A stretch of 64,000 nt of DNA from Halohasta litorea. Lineage in GTDB: Archaea; Halobacteriota; Halobacteria; Halobacteriales; Haloferacaceae. Where the stretch lies: contig NZ_JANHDJ010000006.1 in the NCBI RefSeq assembly GCF_024494645.1, forward strand, positions 186,001-250,000, written 5' to 3'. Shown here in pieces: positions 10,278-18,053 of the stretch. Each line of letters opens with the position of its first letter. Position 1 is the stretch's first letter. The notes beneath the pieces are model-generated. The model was not told the DNA's origin and made no database searches. It was given only the letters and a program-made list of their open reading frames with translations. The position numbers and the translations under genes are program-made.

Positions 10278-10285
10278 CCTTATAA
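10278..10285 (-). promoter_or_regulatory. TATA-like promoter element of the defence operon
   Basis: Read on the minus strand this is TTATAAGG inside GGTTATAAGGCCACC. It is about 27 nt upstream of the second in-frame ATG of the 78-residue gene, the spacing expected for a leaderless haloarchaeal transcript. The GCCACC directly after the TATA resembles the promoters at 18.6, 32.7, 45.4 and 50.1 kb. Confidence 0.5.
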
Positions 10286-10332
10286 CCTTTACTTAGTCTA
10301 AACCAGAACCAGTAACAGTGACTTAGCTGCTG

Positions 10333-10449
10333 ATGTCCCCAGAAATCTTAGACGAGGAGTACAGCGTTGTTGACCGGATTATCGAGCTCTCATATACTCA
10401 GTATGCCACCTATAGTTCCAGTTGTTCTTCGAAGAATCTGATTGCGTAG
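10333..10449 (+). CDS. Possible 38-residue acidic ORF, function unknown
   Basis: ATG at 10333, TAG at 10447-10449. The product begins MSPEILDEEYSVVDRIIEL and has the acidic character of haloarchaeal proteins, but ends in a Ser/Cys-rich tail. It overlaps the 3' end of the minus-strand ORF at 10410-10658. It could be the 5' remnant of a larger gene. No family recognised; coding status is doubtful. Confidence 0.22.
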   Translation: MSPEILDEEYSVVDRIIELSYTQYATYSSSCSSKNLIA

Positions 10450-10658
10450 ATGAGTGCTGCGTCAGGGAATCCGACCTCGTTGAAAATCCGGCGGGCCAGG
10501 TTCCGGCCTTTTGGTACCTGGCAGCTGGGACGCCTTTTGTCGTACCGGAGATGGGTCATGGTGGTACAGCCGGGTATGTCAGGAGAGATTTTTGGTGCTT
10601 GGTAGGCCGGAGTCTTTTCTACCTCTACGGTTTCCATAGATTCTGTTTCAAGAGGCAT
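10410..10658 (-). CDS. Hypothetical protein with uncertain start
   Basis: 82 residues from the first ATG (10658). The frame is open and coding-like upstream to a TAA near 10881, adding about 70 residues with no ATG or GTG; that extension reads into the inverted repeat at 10865-10881. Either the start was lost by mutation or the true gene begins at 10658. There are no recognised domains. It is divergent from the interrupted gene at 11144, whose upstream frame also begins at a matching copy of the repeat. Confidence 0.35.
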   Translation of the reverse strand: MPLETESMETVEVEKTPAYQAPKISPDIPGCTTMTHLRYDKRRPSCQVPKGRNLARRIFNEVGFPDAALIYAIRFFEEQLEL

Positions 10659-10864
10659 TGTGATTTCTTCTCTCCGGCGTACTTCGTCGATTCTGCTGTG
10701 TAGGCCTCGAATGTAGTCCTCGCTGCTGGAACTGGATATTACGGCGTTCTCTGCGTTGTGGAACTGGGTTAGATTGATCTGGTCGACGACGTCAGGTCTT
10801 TGATCAGGACCTGTCTCCGGGAGTTGCTTTTGAACCTGTAGATCTGTGGGTCGTAGAGGAGTAG

Positions 10865-10881
10865 CATCGGTCTTTAGTTAA
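10865..10881. repeat. Left arm of inverted repeat (partner 11071-11087)
   Basis: CATCGGTCTTTAGTTAA; its reverse complement matches 11071-11087 at 16 of 17 positions. Similarity continues inward more weakly (about 22 of 30 over the inner flank, with a shared TATTACT). The arms face outward into two divergent reading frames. They are candidate paired promoters or operators, or ends of a small element. Confidence 0.7.
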
Positions 10882-11070
10882 TACTCTCAGTAATACTATT
10901 CTAGCACAGTTTCCGCTCGAATTCTACCCATTTACCCTCGCTACGGTAAGAAAACCTCGTTTCTAGGTTGCTTCATCGCTTGGTTTCGATGGATACGCTG
11001 TCCAACTCGTTCGATTAGTACTTCTCAATACTTCTGAGCATAATACTACAGAGAAATATTACTATCAGAC

Positions 11071-11087
11071 TTAACTAAAGACGGATG
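11071..11087. repeat. Right arm of inverted repeat (partner 10865-10881)
   Basis: TTAACTAAAGACGGATG, the inverted partner of 10865-10881. The 189 bp between the arms hold no gene I can support. An AATATTACTATC stretch about 20 nt upstream of the ATG in this arm could act as a TATA element. Confidence 0.7.
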
Positions 11088-11143
11088 ATCTTATCCTCAT
11101 ATCGCATAGAGAGGACGCACGGGACGTTCATAAGGACGTTCGT

Positions 11144-11527
11144 ATGCTATCCGATCTCGTCTATAAAGAGAGTGAGAAGACTGCAAAAATCTACGAAGGC
11201 GCTGATACAGACGACCCGAAGAAAGTTCTATCTCAGATCCCTCAGACGGATTGGGAGTACGACACTCTAGAAGAATCAGAATAGGAGTGGGATCTGGACG
11301 ACCAGACTGAGGACGTAGATTGGGACGATTTCTGGGGCCAATGCCTCTTTGAGAAGGATAATGGAGAGCGTTGTAAGAATCAGAATGGATTGAATGAACA
11401 CGGGTTCTGCGCTATCCACGACGATTCGGGTCAAGCAGAACGAGTTGAGGAAAATGAAGAGAAGATGATTGAATTCCTCCGTGAGACAGCTCAACGAGAA
11501 GCGAAGGAAGAAAACGAAGATCAATAG
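11144..11527 (+). pseudogene. Acidic zinc-finger protein gene interrupted by an in-frame TAG
   Basis: One frame runs from the ATG at 11144 to a TAG at 11525-11527 but contains a single internal TAG at 11282-11284. Both halves are acidic and coding-like. The first gives 46 residues ending DTLEESE; the second (81 codons before the final stop) begins EWDLDDQTEDVDWDDFWG. The second half carries C-x9-C-x11-C-x2-H (C at GQCLF and ERCK, then FCAIH), resembling a short zinc-binding motif seen in many small microbial proteins. The simplest reading is one gene broken by an amber mutation; two separate genes, the second with a downstream start, is an alternative. Confidence 0.5.
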
Positions 11528-11795
11528 ACGACGAAGGGTTAGCGGGTTTTCGCCGTTCAAAATCTCTTTTCCACCTTGATTTTGTACTCTCAGGCGTTCT
11601 CTATAGGTTCTGGATGGGGTTTCGGGAAAACGACCCGAAAACACCCTCTATATGGGCTATATTCCGACCCCTTCAAACAGCGATTTTAGAGAGTTGAGTA
11701 TGGTAAGGAGCTTGGTCTGTTCACGCCCGCCCGCACGACCGCATTGGAGTGGGGGGTGGGTAGGGTAGGTATGTAAGATCGGTTGGAGTAGTAGA

Positions 11796-12492
11796 GACGG
11801 TGTTCAGATAAGGTTTGAAAAGTGAGGCGGTGCGTTTTCAAAGTGGTCATGCCCGAAAACGACCGCCTCAGCGGCTGTTTGGACAAGATCAACTTAGAGT
11901 TTGTGGAGCGAGAAGCAACACCGCGGCTGTTGATGAAGCTCAGTATTCAGCTCCATTTGGCTGGATTATCGCTTTCGAATACTGTTTCGTTTCTTGAGGT
12001 TTTCGGTGTTGATCGGGTTCGATCCACCGTTCATAACTGGGTTCATAAGGCCGATTTACAGCCGGAATCAGATCGGAGCCCGAATCACGTCGCGGTTGAC
12101 GAGACTGTGATTCAGCTTAACGATGAACAGTATTGGCTGTATGCTGCCGTCGATCCCGACTCGAACGATTTACTACATACAAGGCTTGAGCCGACAAGAA
12201 CGAACGTGATCGCCGATCAGTTTTTTGCGGAACTCCGCGACAAACACGATGTGGACGATGCGATCTTTCTCGTTGATGGTGCGGTTCCACTTCATCGAGC
12301 TTGTGAAAAACATGATCTCAATTTCAAATACGAACGACATGGAAATCGGAACAGCATTGAACGTGTCTTTCGTGAAGTAAAACGTAGAACTACCAGTTTC
12401 TCAAACTGTTTCAGCAACGCCGAAGCAGAAACAGCAAACGAGTGGCTCAGATCTTTTGCCTTCGCATGGAATCAGCTTATCTGAACACGAGG
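11796..12492 (+). mobile_element. IS6-family insertion sequence, about 697 bp
   Basis: A single DDE transposase is bounded by inverted ends: GTGTTCAGATAAG at 11800-11812 and its exact complement at 12476-12488, extending imperfectly outward. GTAGTAGA occurs at 11788-11795 and at 12493-12500, an 8-bp direct repeat of the size IS6 elements generate on insertion. Total length is typical of haloarchaeal IS6 members. The exact outer base of each end is uncertain because the outermost bases do not pair. Confidence 0.8.
11849..12484 (+). CDS. IS6-family transposase
   Basis: 211 residues from the ATG at 11849; a GTG at 11822 would add nine residues but lies close to the left inverted end. DDE catalytic residues are visible: D in HVAVDETVI, D in IFLVDGA, and E in RNSIERVFREVKRRT. 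The short N-terminal DNA-binding region and total length fit haloarchaeal IS6 transposases. The stop lies inside the right inverted repeat, as is common for this family. It appears intact and possibly active. Confidence 0.88.
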   Translation: MPENDRLSGCLDKINLEFVEREATPRLLMKLSIQLHLAGLSLSNTVSFLEVFGVDRVRSTVHNWVHKADLQPESDRSPNHVAVDETVIQLNDEQYWLYAAVDPDSNDLLHTRLEPTRTNVIADQFFAELRDKHDVDDAIFLVDGAVPLHRACEKHDLNFKYERHGNRNSIERVFREVKRRTTSFSNCFSNAEAETANEWLRSFAFAWNQLI

Positions 12493-12540
12493 GTAGTAGA
12501 TAGGCAAACCATTATGAGACACTACAAATAAACGGCAGAT

Positions 12541-12771
12541 ATGTCTACAGAGGAGCGTATCGAGGCTCGAATTGAATCTGAATTTGAAACCAAGCGTAAA
12601 AGCCCTCATCCGAACGGAGATTACACAGTAGAGGTATCTATATCGAGTGCTGGGCTTACTGTTGAGGAAGTTTTAGATCATGAATGGGTCAAAGATGCTT
12701 ATTCAGAGACTGACGGAGAATATGCGGTTCATGTGAAAGCAGAATCTAATATATACGTGGCCTCGACCTGA
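12541..12771 (+). CDS. Hypothetical protein, 76 residues
   Basis: Small acidic soluble protein with no recognised domain. Its stop overlaps the ATG of the next gene (TGATG at 12769-12773), so the two form a coupled pair. It lies just downstream of the IS element, which may supply or disrupt its promoter. Confidence 0.6.
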   Translation: MSTEERIEARIESEFETKRKSPHPNGDYTVEVSISSAGLTVEEVLDHEWVKDAYSETDGEYAVHVKAESNIYVAST

Positions 12772-13211
12772 TGAGTTCTATTGTCGATTTTCTAAAGAAG
12801 GTATATCCTGACTTTGCCCAAGCTCGGAAGTTCAGACGAGATATTAGAAGACAATACAGGCAGAACCTGAAGGCGCTTGATAGAGGAGACGATGTTTCGT
12901 TGGTGATGGTGGGCGAGGATAAGGAGGATTATCTAACACGAAGAGCTGAAAAAGCCGCTGTGAATGCTGATCATCTCGTCAAAAAAAGTGGTTCTCAATC
13001 TGATCCATATGTGTATAGGATCACGTCCGATGAAGATGATGTGAGAGACGCATTCAACGATACAATCGGGAAGATCAATCGCCGAAATTGGGTGAGCTAT
13101 GGAGTAGAATTCCTGTTCGTTGCGTTTGTTTTTCTGGTCTTTGCATTCTCGGTCTCGGTTGGTGCATACGGTATTGAAAACGTCGTAGACTGGATCCAAG
13201 GGGCTGTCTGA
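12771..13211 (+). CDS. Hypothetical protein with a C-terminal membrane segment
   Basis: 146 residues: about 105 charged cytosolic residues rich in Lys/Arg/Asp, then one hydrophobic helix (roughly 110-132, FLFVAFVFLVFAFSVSVGA) near the C-terminus. This suggests a tail-anchored or single-pass protein. It is coupled to the preceding 76-residue gene. Function unknown. Confidence 0.65.
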   Translation: MSSIVDFLKKVYPDFAQARKFRRDIRRQYRQNLKALDRGDDVSLVMVGEDKEDYLTRRAEKAAVNADHLVKKSGSQSDPYVYRITSDEDDVRDAFNDTIGKINRRNWVSYGVEFLFVAFVFLVFAFSVSVGAYGIENVVDWIQGAV

Positions 13212-13296
13212 CGACTACTATCTACAGATTGAATTTTTGAGGTAGAACAGTTCAATCCATCTGGAGGTTTAAATGCGATAGCGCACAACGTAGCAT

Positions 13297-13740
13297 ATGA
13301 CGAAAGAACAATACAAAGTCGAATGGTTACTCAAAGGAGCTGGAGAGCTGTCTGAAGAGGAGAAAATCGAACTAATCGAAGACCTAGCAAAGGAACTCGA
13401 TGCAGAAGACGAGATTGAGTACGGCGGTCAATTCAAACGAAAATCTCTGTCAACCTTCGATGTCTCTGTAGGAATTCTACTTGTTAGTAGCCTCAACACC
13501 CTCATTAACATCTATAAACTCTTGCAGGAACGAGATGATTCTAACATTGGGATACGGCAGGTCAATAACAAGATGATCTTTATCAATGAGATTGATCAGA
13601 CTATAATCGAGGAGAACAACGGCACTGTCCTCGCAAACGTCGATGGGGATGTATTCTACACCTCACCTGATGACATGGAAGACGAGATCGAACTAAAAAA
13701 GAAACTACGAGAGATGAGAGAGGAGGAGGACGAGGAGTAG
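13297..13740 (+). CDS. Hypothetical acidic protein, 147 residues
   Basis: The N-terminal half is a charged helix (KGAGELSEEEKIELIEDLAK). A short hydrophobic segment follows (about 51-66, FDVSVGILLVSSLNTLINIY), then a mixed domain and a strongly acidic tail. The arrangement is loosely like membrane-associated effector proteins in accessory islands, but no family is identified. A TTTAAA element near 13268, about 29 nt before the ATG, supports its own leaderless promoter. Confidence 0.6.
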   Translation: MTKEQYKVEWLLKGAGELSEEEKIELIEDLAKELDAEDEIEYGGQFKRKSLSTFDVSVGILLVSSLNTLINIYKLLQERDDSNIGIRQVNNKMIFINEIDQTIIEENNGTVLANVDGDVFYTSPDDMEDEIELKKKLREMREEEDEE

Positions 13741-13868
13741 ATCCTATTCCAATAGGCGAGAGCAATTATAGAGGAGAAGTGCAAGCTGTTCTTCCTCCGT
13801 CATCTGTTTGTGATATCGTTCGAGTGTGAATAACTGGAGTAGATAACAATCGGATTAGGTATGCCCTA

Positions 13869-13878
13869 TCTTTTTATA
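13869..13878 (+). promoter_or_regulatory. TATA box of the lipoprotein gene
   Basis: CTTTTTATACC centred about 28 nt upstream of the ATG at 13901, the canonical position for a leaderless haloarchaeal transcript. Confidence 0.55.
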
Positions 13879-13900
13879 CCTATGCTCACTCAACTGGCAT

Positions 13901-14509
13901 ATGGACAGAAGACAATTCATCGTCACCTCCGGTGTGGTTGGGATTAGCGCCTTAGCAGGATGTTCTGGAGATGGTGGCACAGATGATGGAGGAAGTGATG
14001 GAGGCAGTAACGATGGTAATAATGACGGGAGCGATGGAGGGAGTGATGGTGGAGATGAGCAACAGACACTCACACACGATATAGGAGAAACATTCACTGT
14101 TGGCGACGGAGCGCAGGAAATTCAATATACCGTGAATGATTATTCAACTATTGAAGACTACATTGGCTCTGGCCCTGATCTTGGGTCTACTCCTGACGGG
14201 ATCTTCCTCGTGGTCAACTTAGACATGGAGAATGTCGGTGACGAGTCTCTGGACATCACCACAAACTTTCTGAAGGTGATTGATGGAGAGGATCGAACAT
14301 TCGATGCAGACACAGAAGCAGGTATTTACGCTGACCAAGACAGCCGGATATCAGCAGAACCGATTTCGTTCGATCAGCTACAGCCGGGCTTGTCGGTCAC
14401 ACGCTCTGTGATTTTTGACGTTCCTTCTGGCACATACCGATTTGCGGCACAACCCGCAGGTATATTCTCTAATTCAGACACTCACTACGTCCCTCTTGGC
14501 GATGTATAG
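13901..14509 (+). CDS. Tat-exported lipoprotein with a DUF4352-like domain
   Basis: 202 residues. The N-terminus MDRRQF is a twin-arginine motif, followed by a hydrophobic stretch and the lipobox ALAGC, so the protein should be exported folded and lipid-anchored outside the membrane. A low-complexity Gly/Asp/Ser linker (about residues 27-52) leads to a beta-rich domain with a pattern like DUF4352 (FLVVNLDMENVGDESLDI). This domain class is usually extracytoplasmic with unknown ligand. It stands alone in the accessory region. Confidence 0.75.
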   Translation: MDRRQFIVTSGVVGISALAGCSGDGGTDDGGSDGGSNDGNNDGSDGGSDGGDEQQTLTHDIGETFTVGDGAQEIQYTVNDYSTIEDYIGSGPDLGSTPDGIFLVVNLDMENVGDESLDITTNFLKVIDGEDRTFDADTEAGIYADQDSRISAEPISFDQLQPGLSVTRSVIFDVPSGTYRFAAQPAGIFSNSDTHYVPLGDV

Positions 14510-14668
14510 ATAGAGTAGGCGTTTCGGATTATCCTGTATTTTCTGAAACTCAACGCCGAATAGACCCATCTACCCTACCCCTCGACCCTCCAAACTCGCC
14601 TCAAATTTCGCAAAATCTCTCAACCGACGAAAAGACTATTACCAATAAAGATACATTAATTATTTGCT

Positions 14669-14917
14669 ATGTCAAAAGAACTTAGAGACTGTTCTAAGGA
14701 AGAGCTGGTAACAGAACTGGTGAATAGATATGTAATTCACTCGACGTTTCTCCCCGAAATCCACGATAAATGTCAGGTAGACGATACGGCTTTTCACGTT
14801 GACGGCGGACACGGTCGAATCATATTGTCGACAGCGTCTGAGATGAGGTCCATACCTTCGTCGGTGAGTCGTCCCCGTGGAAGAGTATCGTCTATACTGG
14901 AGAGAGAGATCGTGTAG
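14669..14917 (+). pseudogene. Fragment of an IS6-type transposase in a chimeric ORF
   Basis: The segment FLPEIHDKCQVDDTAFHVDG lines up with FFAELRDKHDVDDAIFLVDG of the intact transposase at 11849. The residues before it are unrelated, and the similarity stops abruptly where the ORF runs into the antisense 3' end of the MazF-type gene. It reads as a decayed IS remnant rather than a functional 82-residue protein. Confidence 0.5.
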
Positions 14918-15159
14918 ATCGCCCACGGGAGGACGTACGTAGTCTTCTTGAGGTGGGCATTGTTGATGACATCGTTCGGGAGAACAGGCGTTGAGTGCTT
15001 GTACCGCTCGTCGGCCTTCGTGCCGAGACAAACAACAGTTGCTTCCTCTTCCAGGTAGGGCCGGTCAGCATCTGAGATAACAACGACAGGCCGTGGGTTC
15101 GTATGAGCTCCCGTCGGGTCAACCGCAAAGACGAGACTGCCCTGAAAATACCATGTCAT
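14794..15159 (-). CDS. PemK/MazF-family toxin-like protein
   Basis: 121 residues with the PemK/MazF pattern: an N-terminal strand leading to RPVVVISDADR, a central VVCLGTKADER strand, and TTYVLPWAIYTI near position 80. MazF proteins are usually ribosome-independent mRNA endonucleases. Its ATG is 9 nt after the stop of the winged-helix gene at 15169-15621, so the two form a toxin-antitoxin-like operon, partner gene first. The extreme 3' end overlaps an IS remnant on the other strand. RNase activity is inferred. Confidence 0.8.
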   Translation of the reverse strand: MTWYFQGSLVFAVDPTGAHTNPRPVVVISDADRPYLEEEATVVCLGTKADERYKHSTPVLPNDVINNAHLKKTTYVLPWAIYTISLSSIDDTLPRGRLTDEGMDLISDAVDNMIRPCPPST

Positions 15160-15168
15160 ATCAAGTCG

Positions 15169-15621
15169 CTACGCCTGCTCGGAGTCGTCGACGCTCTCAA
15201 TCCAGTCTTCGGGTACAGGTTCTTCATCGGCACCGCTGTGCTGTCTGGTCTCGGAGTGTGCGTCGCTCGTGGGGTGGTCGTCCGTTTGTTCGATATCGTC
15301 AGGAGTGAAGTCATCGTCGTAGCGGTCGGTAAGAGCCTGGACTTGAACGAGGCCGCGGGCGAATCGCCGGAGGTCATCACGGCCCTTGAGGGCGTGGTAG
15401 TAGCCGTCAGCGGTCTTGCCGATGTCGCCGTCGTTGAGAAGACGGGTGAGCGTGCCCGTGATACTTCCCTTTGGGATGTCATCAAGTCGGTTGTGGATCT
15501 CAGAGGGGGTGAACCCGTAGTTGGGATTCGTATAGAGGACGCGGATAATAGCAGCCTTGTTCGTACGCGGGTTGATATGGACGTCGTCGGATGGGTCGTG
15601 AGTTCGAAGGTCGACAGGCAT
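15169..15621 (-). CDS. Winged-helix protein, probable antitoxin of the MazF-like toxin
   Basis: 150 residues from the ATG at 15621, chosen because AGAGG lies just upstream and the longer reading lacks halophilic composition. A winged-helix region spans roughly 20-85 (NKAAIIRVLYTNPNYGFTPS, then GSITGTLTRLLNDGDI), followed by an acidic tail (about 100-150) that could wrap the basic toxin. It is encoded directly upstream of the PemK/MazF gene. Haloarchaea often pair MazF-like toxins with MarR-like proteins, so antitoxin plus autorepressor is the likely role. Confidence 0.7.
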   Translation of the reverse strand: MPVDLRTHDPSDDVHINPRTNKAAIIRVLYTNPNYGFTPSEIHNRLDDIPKGSITGTLTRLLNDGDIGKTADGYYHALKGRDDLRRFARGLVQVQALTDRYDDDFTPDDIEQTDDHPTSDAHSETRQHSGADEEPVPEDWIESVDDSEQA

Positions 15622-16055
15622 GGTGGAAGCCTCTTTGTAGTTGACTGTAGGCGATTGTAGGTGATAACTGTTTGGGAAGGTGAGACGCTGAGAATCAACC
15701 ACGCTGTACGGCATCCTCCGAAGCGCCTGTTGGCAATCAGGCCAATTGCGAGACGCACCATCTGTCGTCTGGTTGGTGGTTTGTAGAAATCCAAACGCCG
15801 AATCTGTGAAAAAAATCGAGGAGATATTCTGTATAGCGAAATACACTTTAAAAGATGTGTTTGTTAGCTCACACAGCCTGTGCGGGGTGATTTCGCCGGA
15901 ATTGGTGAATAGAGCACTACTTATGATTACTTGGATAATCAGAAGTAGTTTGAAGTACCCCGACGCCGTCACACAAACACGAAACGTGATCTCCAAAGAG
16001 AACAGGCCTCTACCCCCGGATTTCGACCGAGAAGCTACCCCGGCGGTGATCCGAG
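15622..16055. other. Intergenic region between the toxin pair and the integrase
   Basis: About 430 bp with no gene I can support; long frames crossing it lack halophilic composition. It holds TGTAGGCGATTGTAGG, a spaced direct repeat near 15645, about 25 nt upstream of the winged-helix start and a possible autoregulatory site. A minus-strand TTTTAAAG lies near 15848. An integrase attachment site could be here, but no duplicated core is identifiable within this window. Confidence 0.4.
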
Positions 16056-17282
16056 ATGCTTAGTGACTCAGGAGCTGGGGGCAGCCTTGACGAGACGTTC
16101 ACTCGCTACTTTCAGGATATCGGGAAGGGTCGAGGCAGCAGCGGGGGCCACTACCGGCGAAACAGCAAGCGAGAGTTAGAACGGTTCGTTGAGTGGGCAG
16201 CTGGCGAGCGAGGCCCCGACGAGTGGACCGGGATTGTCCCCGACGACGCCGATCGCGACCCGAAGTTCGACGACCTCTCCGAAAGCGTGTTTCGCGAGTA
16301 CGCCCGTCACTTAACGAGTGACCGGGGTCTCAAGCAAAACACTGTCCAGACCTACTACGCTTACCTCTCAGCGTGGTGTGGTTGGTGCGTCACCGAAGGA
16401 TACCTCGATACGCACTTCGCGCAGCGGGCGAGCGCGACAGCCCCCTTGCCCGATGACGACGGCCGGAGACCCGGTGATCAACAAGCGTGGACATCCGACC
16501 AGCGACACACCCTCACCCAGTACGTCGACGACGCCGCCTATGAGGCGAGTGAGAGGCTTTCAGAAGTCCCAGCCGATGATCCCGATGCGAAAGCTCGCGC
16601 CCGCTACAAAGCTCTTCGAGCAGCTCGCGATCGCGCACTTGTCTATCTCGTCGCCTACACGGCAATTCGCATTGGTGAGTTAGTCCGTGATGGGAGCGAC
16701 CCCCGCCGTCGAGGAGTCCGCTGGGAGGACGTTAGCCTCAGCGACGGGAGTATCGACGTCTACCGGAAGAAGCAGTCATGGGACAGCGCGAGCCTCCCAG
16801 ATCCCGTAATCGAACCACTACGCCTCTACAAACGGCGTCTCGATCCTCCCTCTGACCAGTGGGCGGTGTTTCCAACCCTCCACTTCGCGACTGTCTCGAA
16901 GCAGGTCAAAGAGGAATTGGCGAATAGAGGGCTCGACGAGGAGGAAATCTCCACTCTCCGTGAGGACAGTGACTACGATATCTTCCTCGCACTCTCAAAG
17001 AACATCCGCGTCCCCTCGATCACGACAGACGGCGCTCGCGGTACGCTGAAACGGATCACTGAGGACAGCGACGTGGACGTCGAGCATTCAAAACACGAGT
17101 ATCTCGCGCCACACGGGGGACGTCGGGGGATGGGAGAAGTCCTAGTGCGAGCATTCGGCTACACGGTCGCTGCTCGATATCTAGACAACTCCGAGGAGAT
17201 GGTTCGGAAACGGTACTCGCACATCGAAGCAGGCGAGCTCGGCGATGCCGCTGCCGAGGCGATCGAAGACATCGACGGATAG
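16056..17282 (+). CDS. Tyrosine recombinase/integrase
   Basis: 408 residues of the phage-integrase fold. An N-terminal SAM-like core-binding region (about 10-125) includes LKQNTVQTYYAYLSAW. The catalytic domain has Arg I in AYTAIRIGELVRD (near 205), the H-x-x-R box HGGRRGM (about 352-358) and the nucleophile Tyr in RKRYSHIEAGEL (near 386). The set is complete, so it should be active in DNA strand exchange. It may integrate the element, resolve dimers, or belong to the accessory island. No adjacent tRNA gene or att core is visible. Confidence 0.88.
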   Translation: MLSDSGAGGSLDETFTRYFQDIGKGRGSSGGHYRRNSKRELERFVEWAAGERGPDEWTGIVPDDADRDPKFDDLSESVFREYARHLTSDRGLKQNTVQTYYAYLSAWCGWCVTEGYLDTHFAQRASATAPLPDDDGRRPGDQQAWTSDQRHTLTQYVDDAAYEASERLSEVPADDPDAKARARYKALRAARDRALVYLVAYTAIRIGELVRDGSDPRRRGVRWEDVSLSDGSIDVYRKKQSWDSASLPDPVIEPLRLYKRRLDPPSDQWAVFPTLHFATVSKQVKEELANRGLDEEEISTLREDSDYDIFLALSKNIRVPSITTDGARGTLKRITEDSDVDVEHSKHEYLAPHGGRRGMGEVLVRAFGYTVAARYLDNSEEMVRKRYSHIEAGELGDAAAEAIEDIDG

Positions 17283-17357
17283 CTGGATTCGATAGCTCAT
17301 AAGTACAGCCCGCATTTCCATATTAACTTTATATAGTAGTGAGCCGTAGCATGGCAC

Positions 17358-18053
17358 ATGAGCCATGAGACGGAATCGAGCCCCGAACAGGGTGTGTCCA
17401 TATCCGTTCCAATACCCGCCTCAGACGCGGATTTATTCAAAAGCAAGGCAACGGACGACATCTTGCTATTTTTAACGAACCACCGATTCAAGCAGTTCTC
17501 ACAGCGCGAGGTGGCTGACCAGATTGGCCATTCCCAACAGACAGTTCGGAGAGCGGTCAACACCCTCGTCAAGAACGGATTAGTGGTTGAACATCCTGAT
17601 AACAACCAGCGGCTCGTTCAGATCAACCGAGAGCGACTTGCTGTGCCGGACGACCCGCTCCTCCGAATACCGCAACCAGAGTTCCAGAAGCCCGTGAAGG
17701 CCGCCGTCGACGAACTCACTGACCGTCTCAACGGCGTCATCGGGATCGTCCTGTACGGAAGCGTGGCGCGTGGCGAAGCCGATCGGCGTAGCGACATCGA
17801 CCTCTGGGTGCTCACCACGAACGAACGAGCCCCAAACCAGCGGGAGGCGAACGCTGTTGGTCGCGACCTCGAAGACGCCGAGTTCGACGGCAACAGGTAT
17901 GCGTACGACATCGACGTTGAAGCGGTCCAAGCGATTCCCACGTATACCGACGACATCCGGGAAATTGTCGTTTCAGGTATCCCGATCTACAGCACTAACC
18001 AGTTTGAGACGGTCGAAAAGCTCCTTCTCGAGGAGGGTGGTAGCGATGAGTGA
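17358..18053 (+). CDS. Nucleotidyltransferase (MNT type) fused to a winged-helix domain
   Basis: 231 residues. An N-terminal winged helix at about 28-85 includes FSQREVADQIGHSQQTVRRA. A DNA-polymerase-beta-type minimal nucleotidyltransferase follows with GSVARGEADRRSDIDLWV, giving the GSxxRG...DxD signature near 135-152. MNT proteins paired with HEPN proteins commonly act as antitoxins, some by adding nucleotides to the HEPN toxin. Its end overlaps the next gene by 8 nt. A TATA (CTTTATATAG near 17330) precedes the ATG by about 28 nt. The fused wHTH would allow operon autoregulation. Confidence 0.82.
   Translation: MSHETESSPEQGVSISVPIPASDADLFKSKATDDILLFLTNHRFKQFSQREVADQIGHSQQTVRRAVNTLVKNGLVVEHPDNNQRLVQINRERLAVPDDPLLRIPQPEFQKPVKAAVDELTDRLNGVIGIVLYGSVARGEADRRSDIDLWVLTTNERAPNQREANAVGRDLEDAEFDGNRYAYDIDVEAVQAIPTYTDDIREIVVSGIPIYSTNQFETVEKLLLEEGGSDE

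Noticed and set aside
11276-11644. 122-residue hydrophobic frame on the minus strand
   Set aside because: Antisense to the acidic interrupted gene; hydrophobicity is an artefact of reading Glu/Asp codons backwards.
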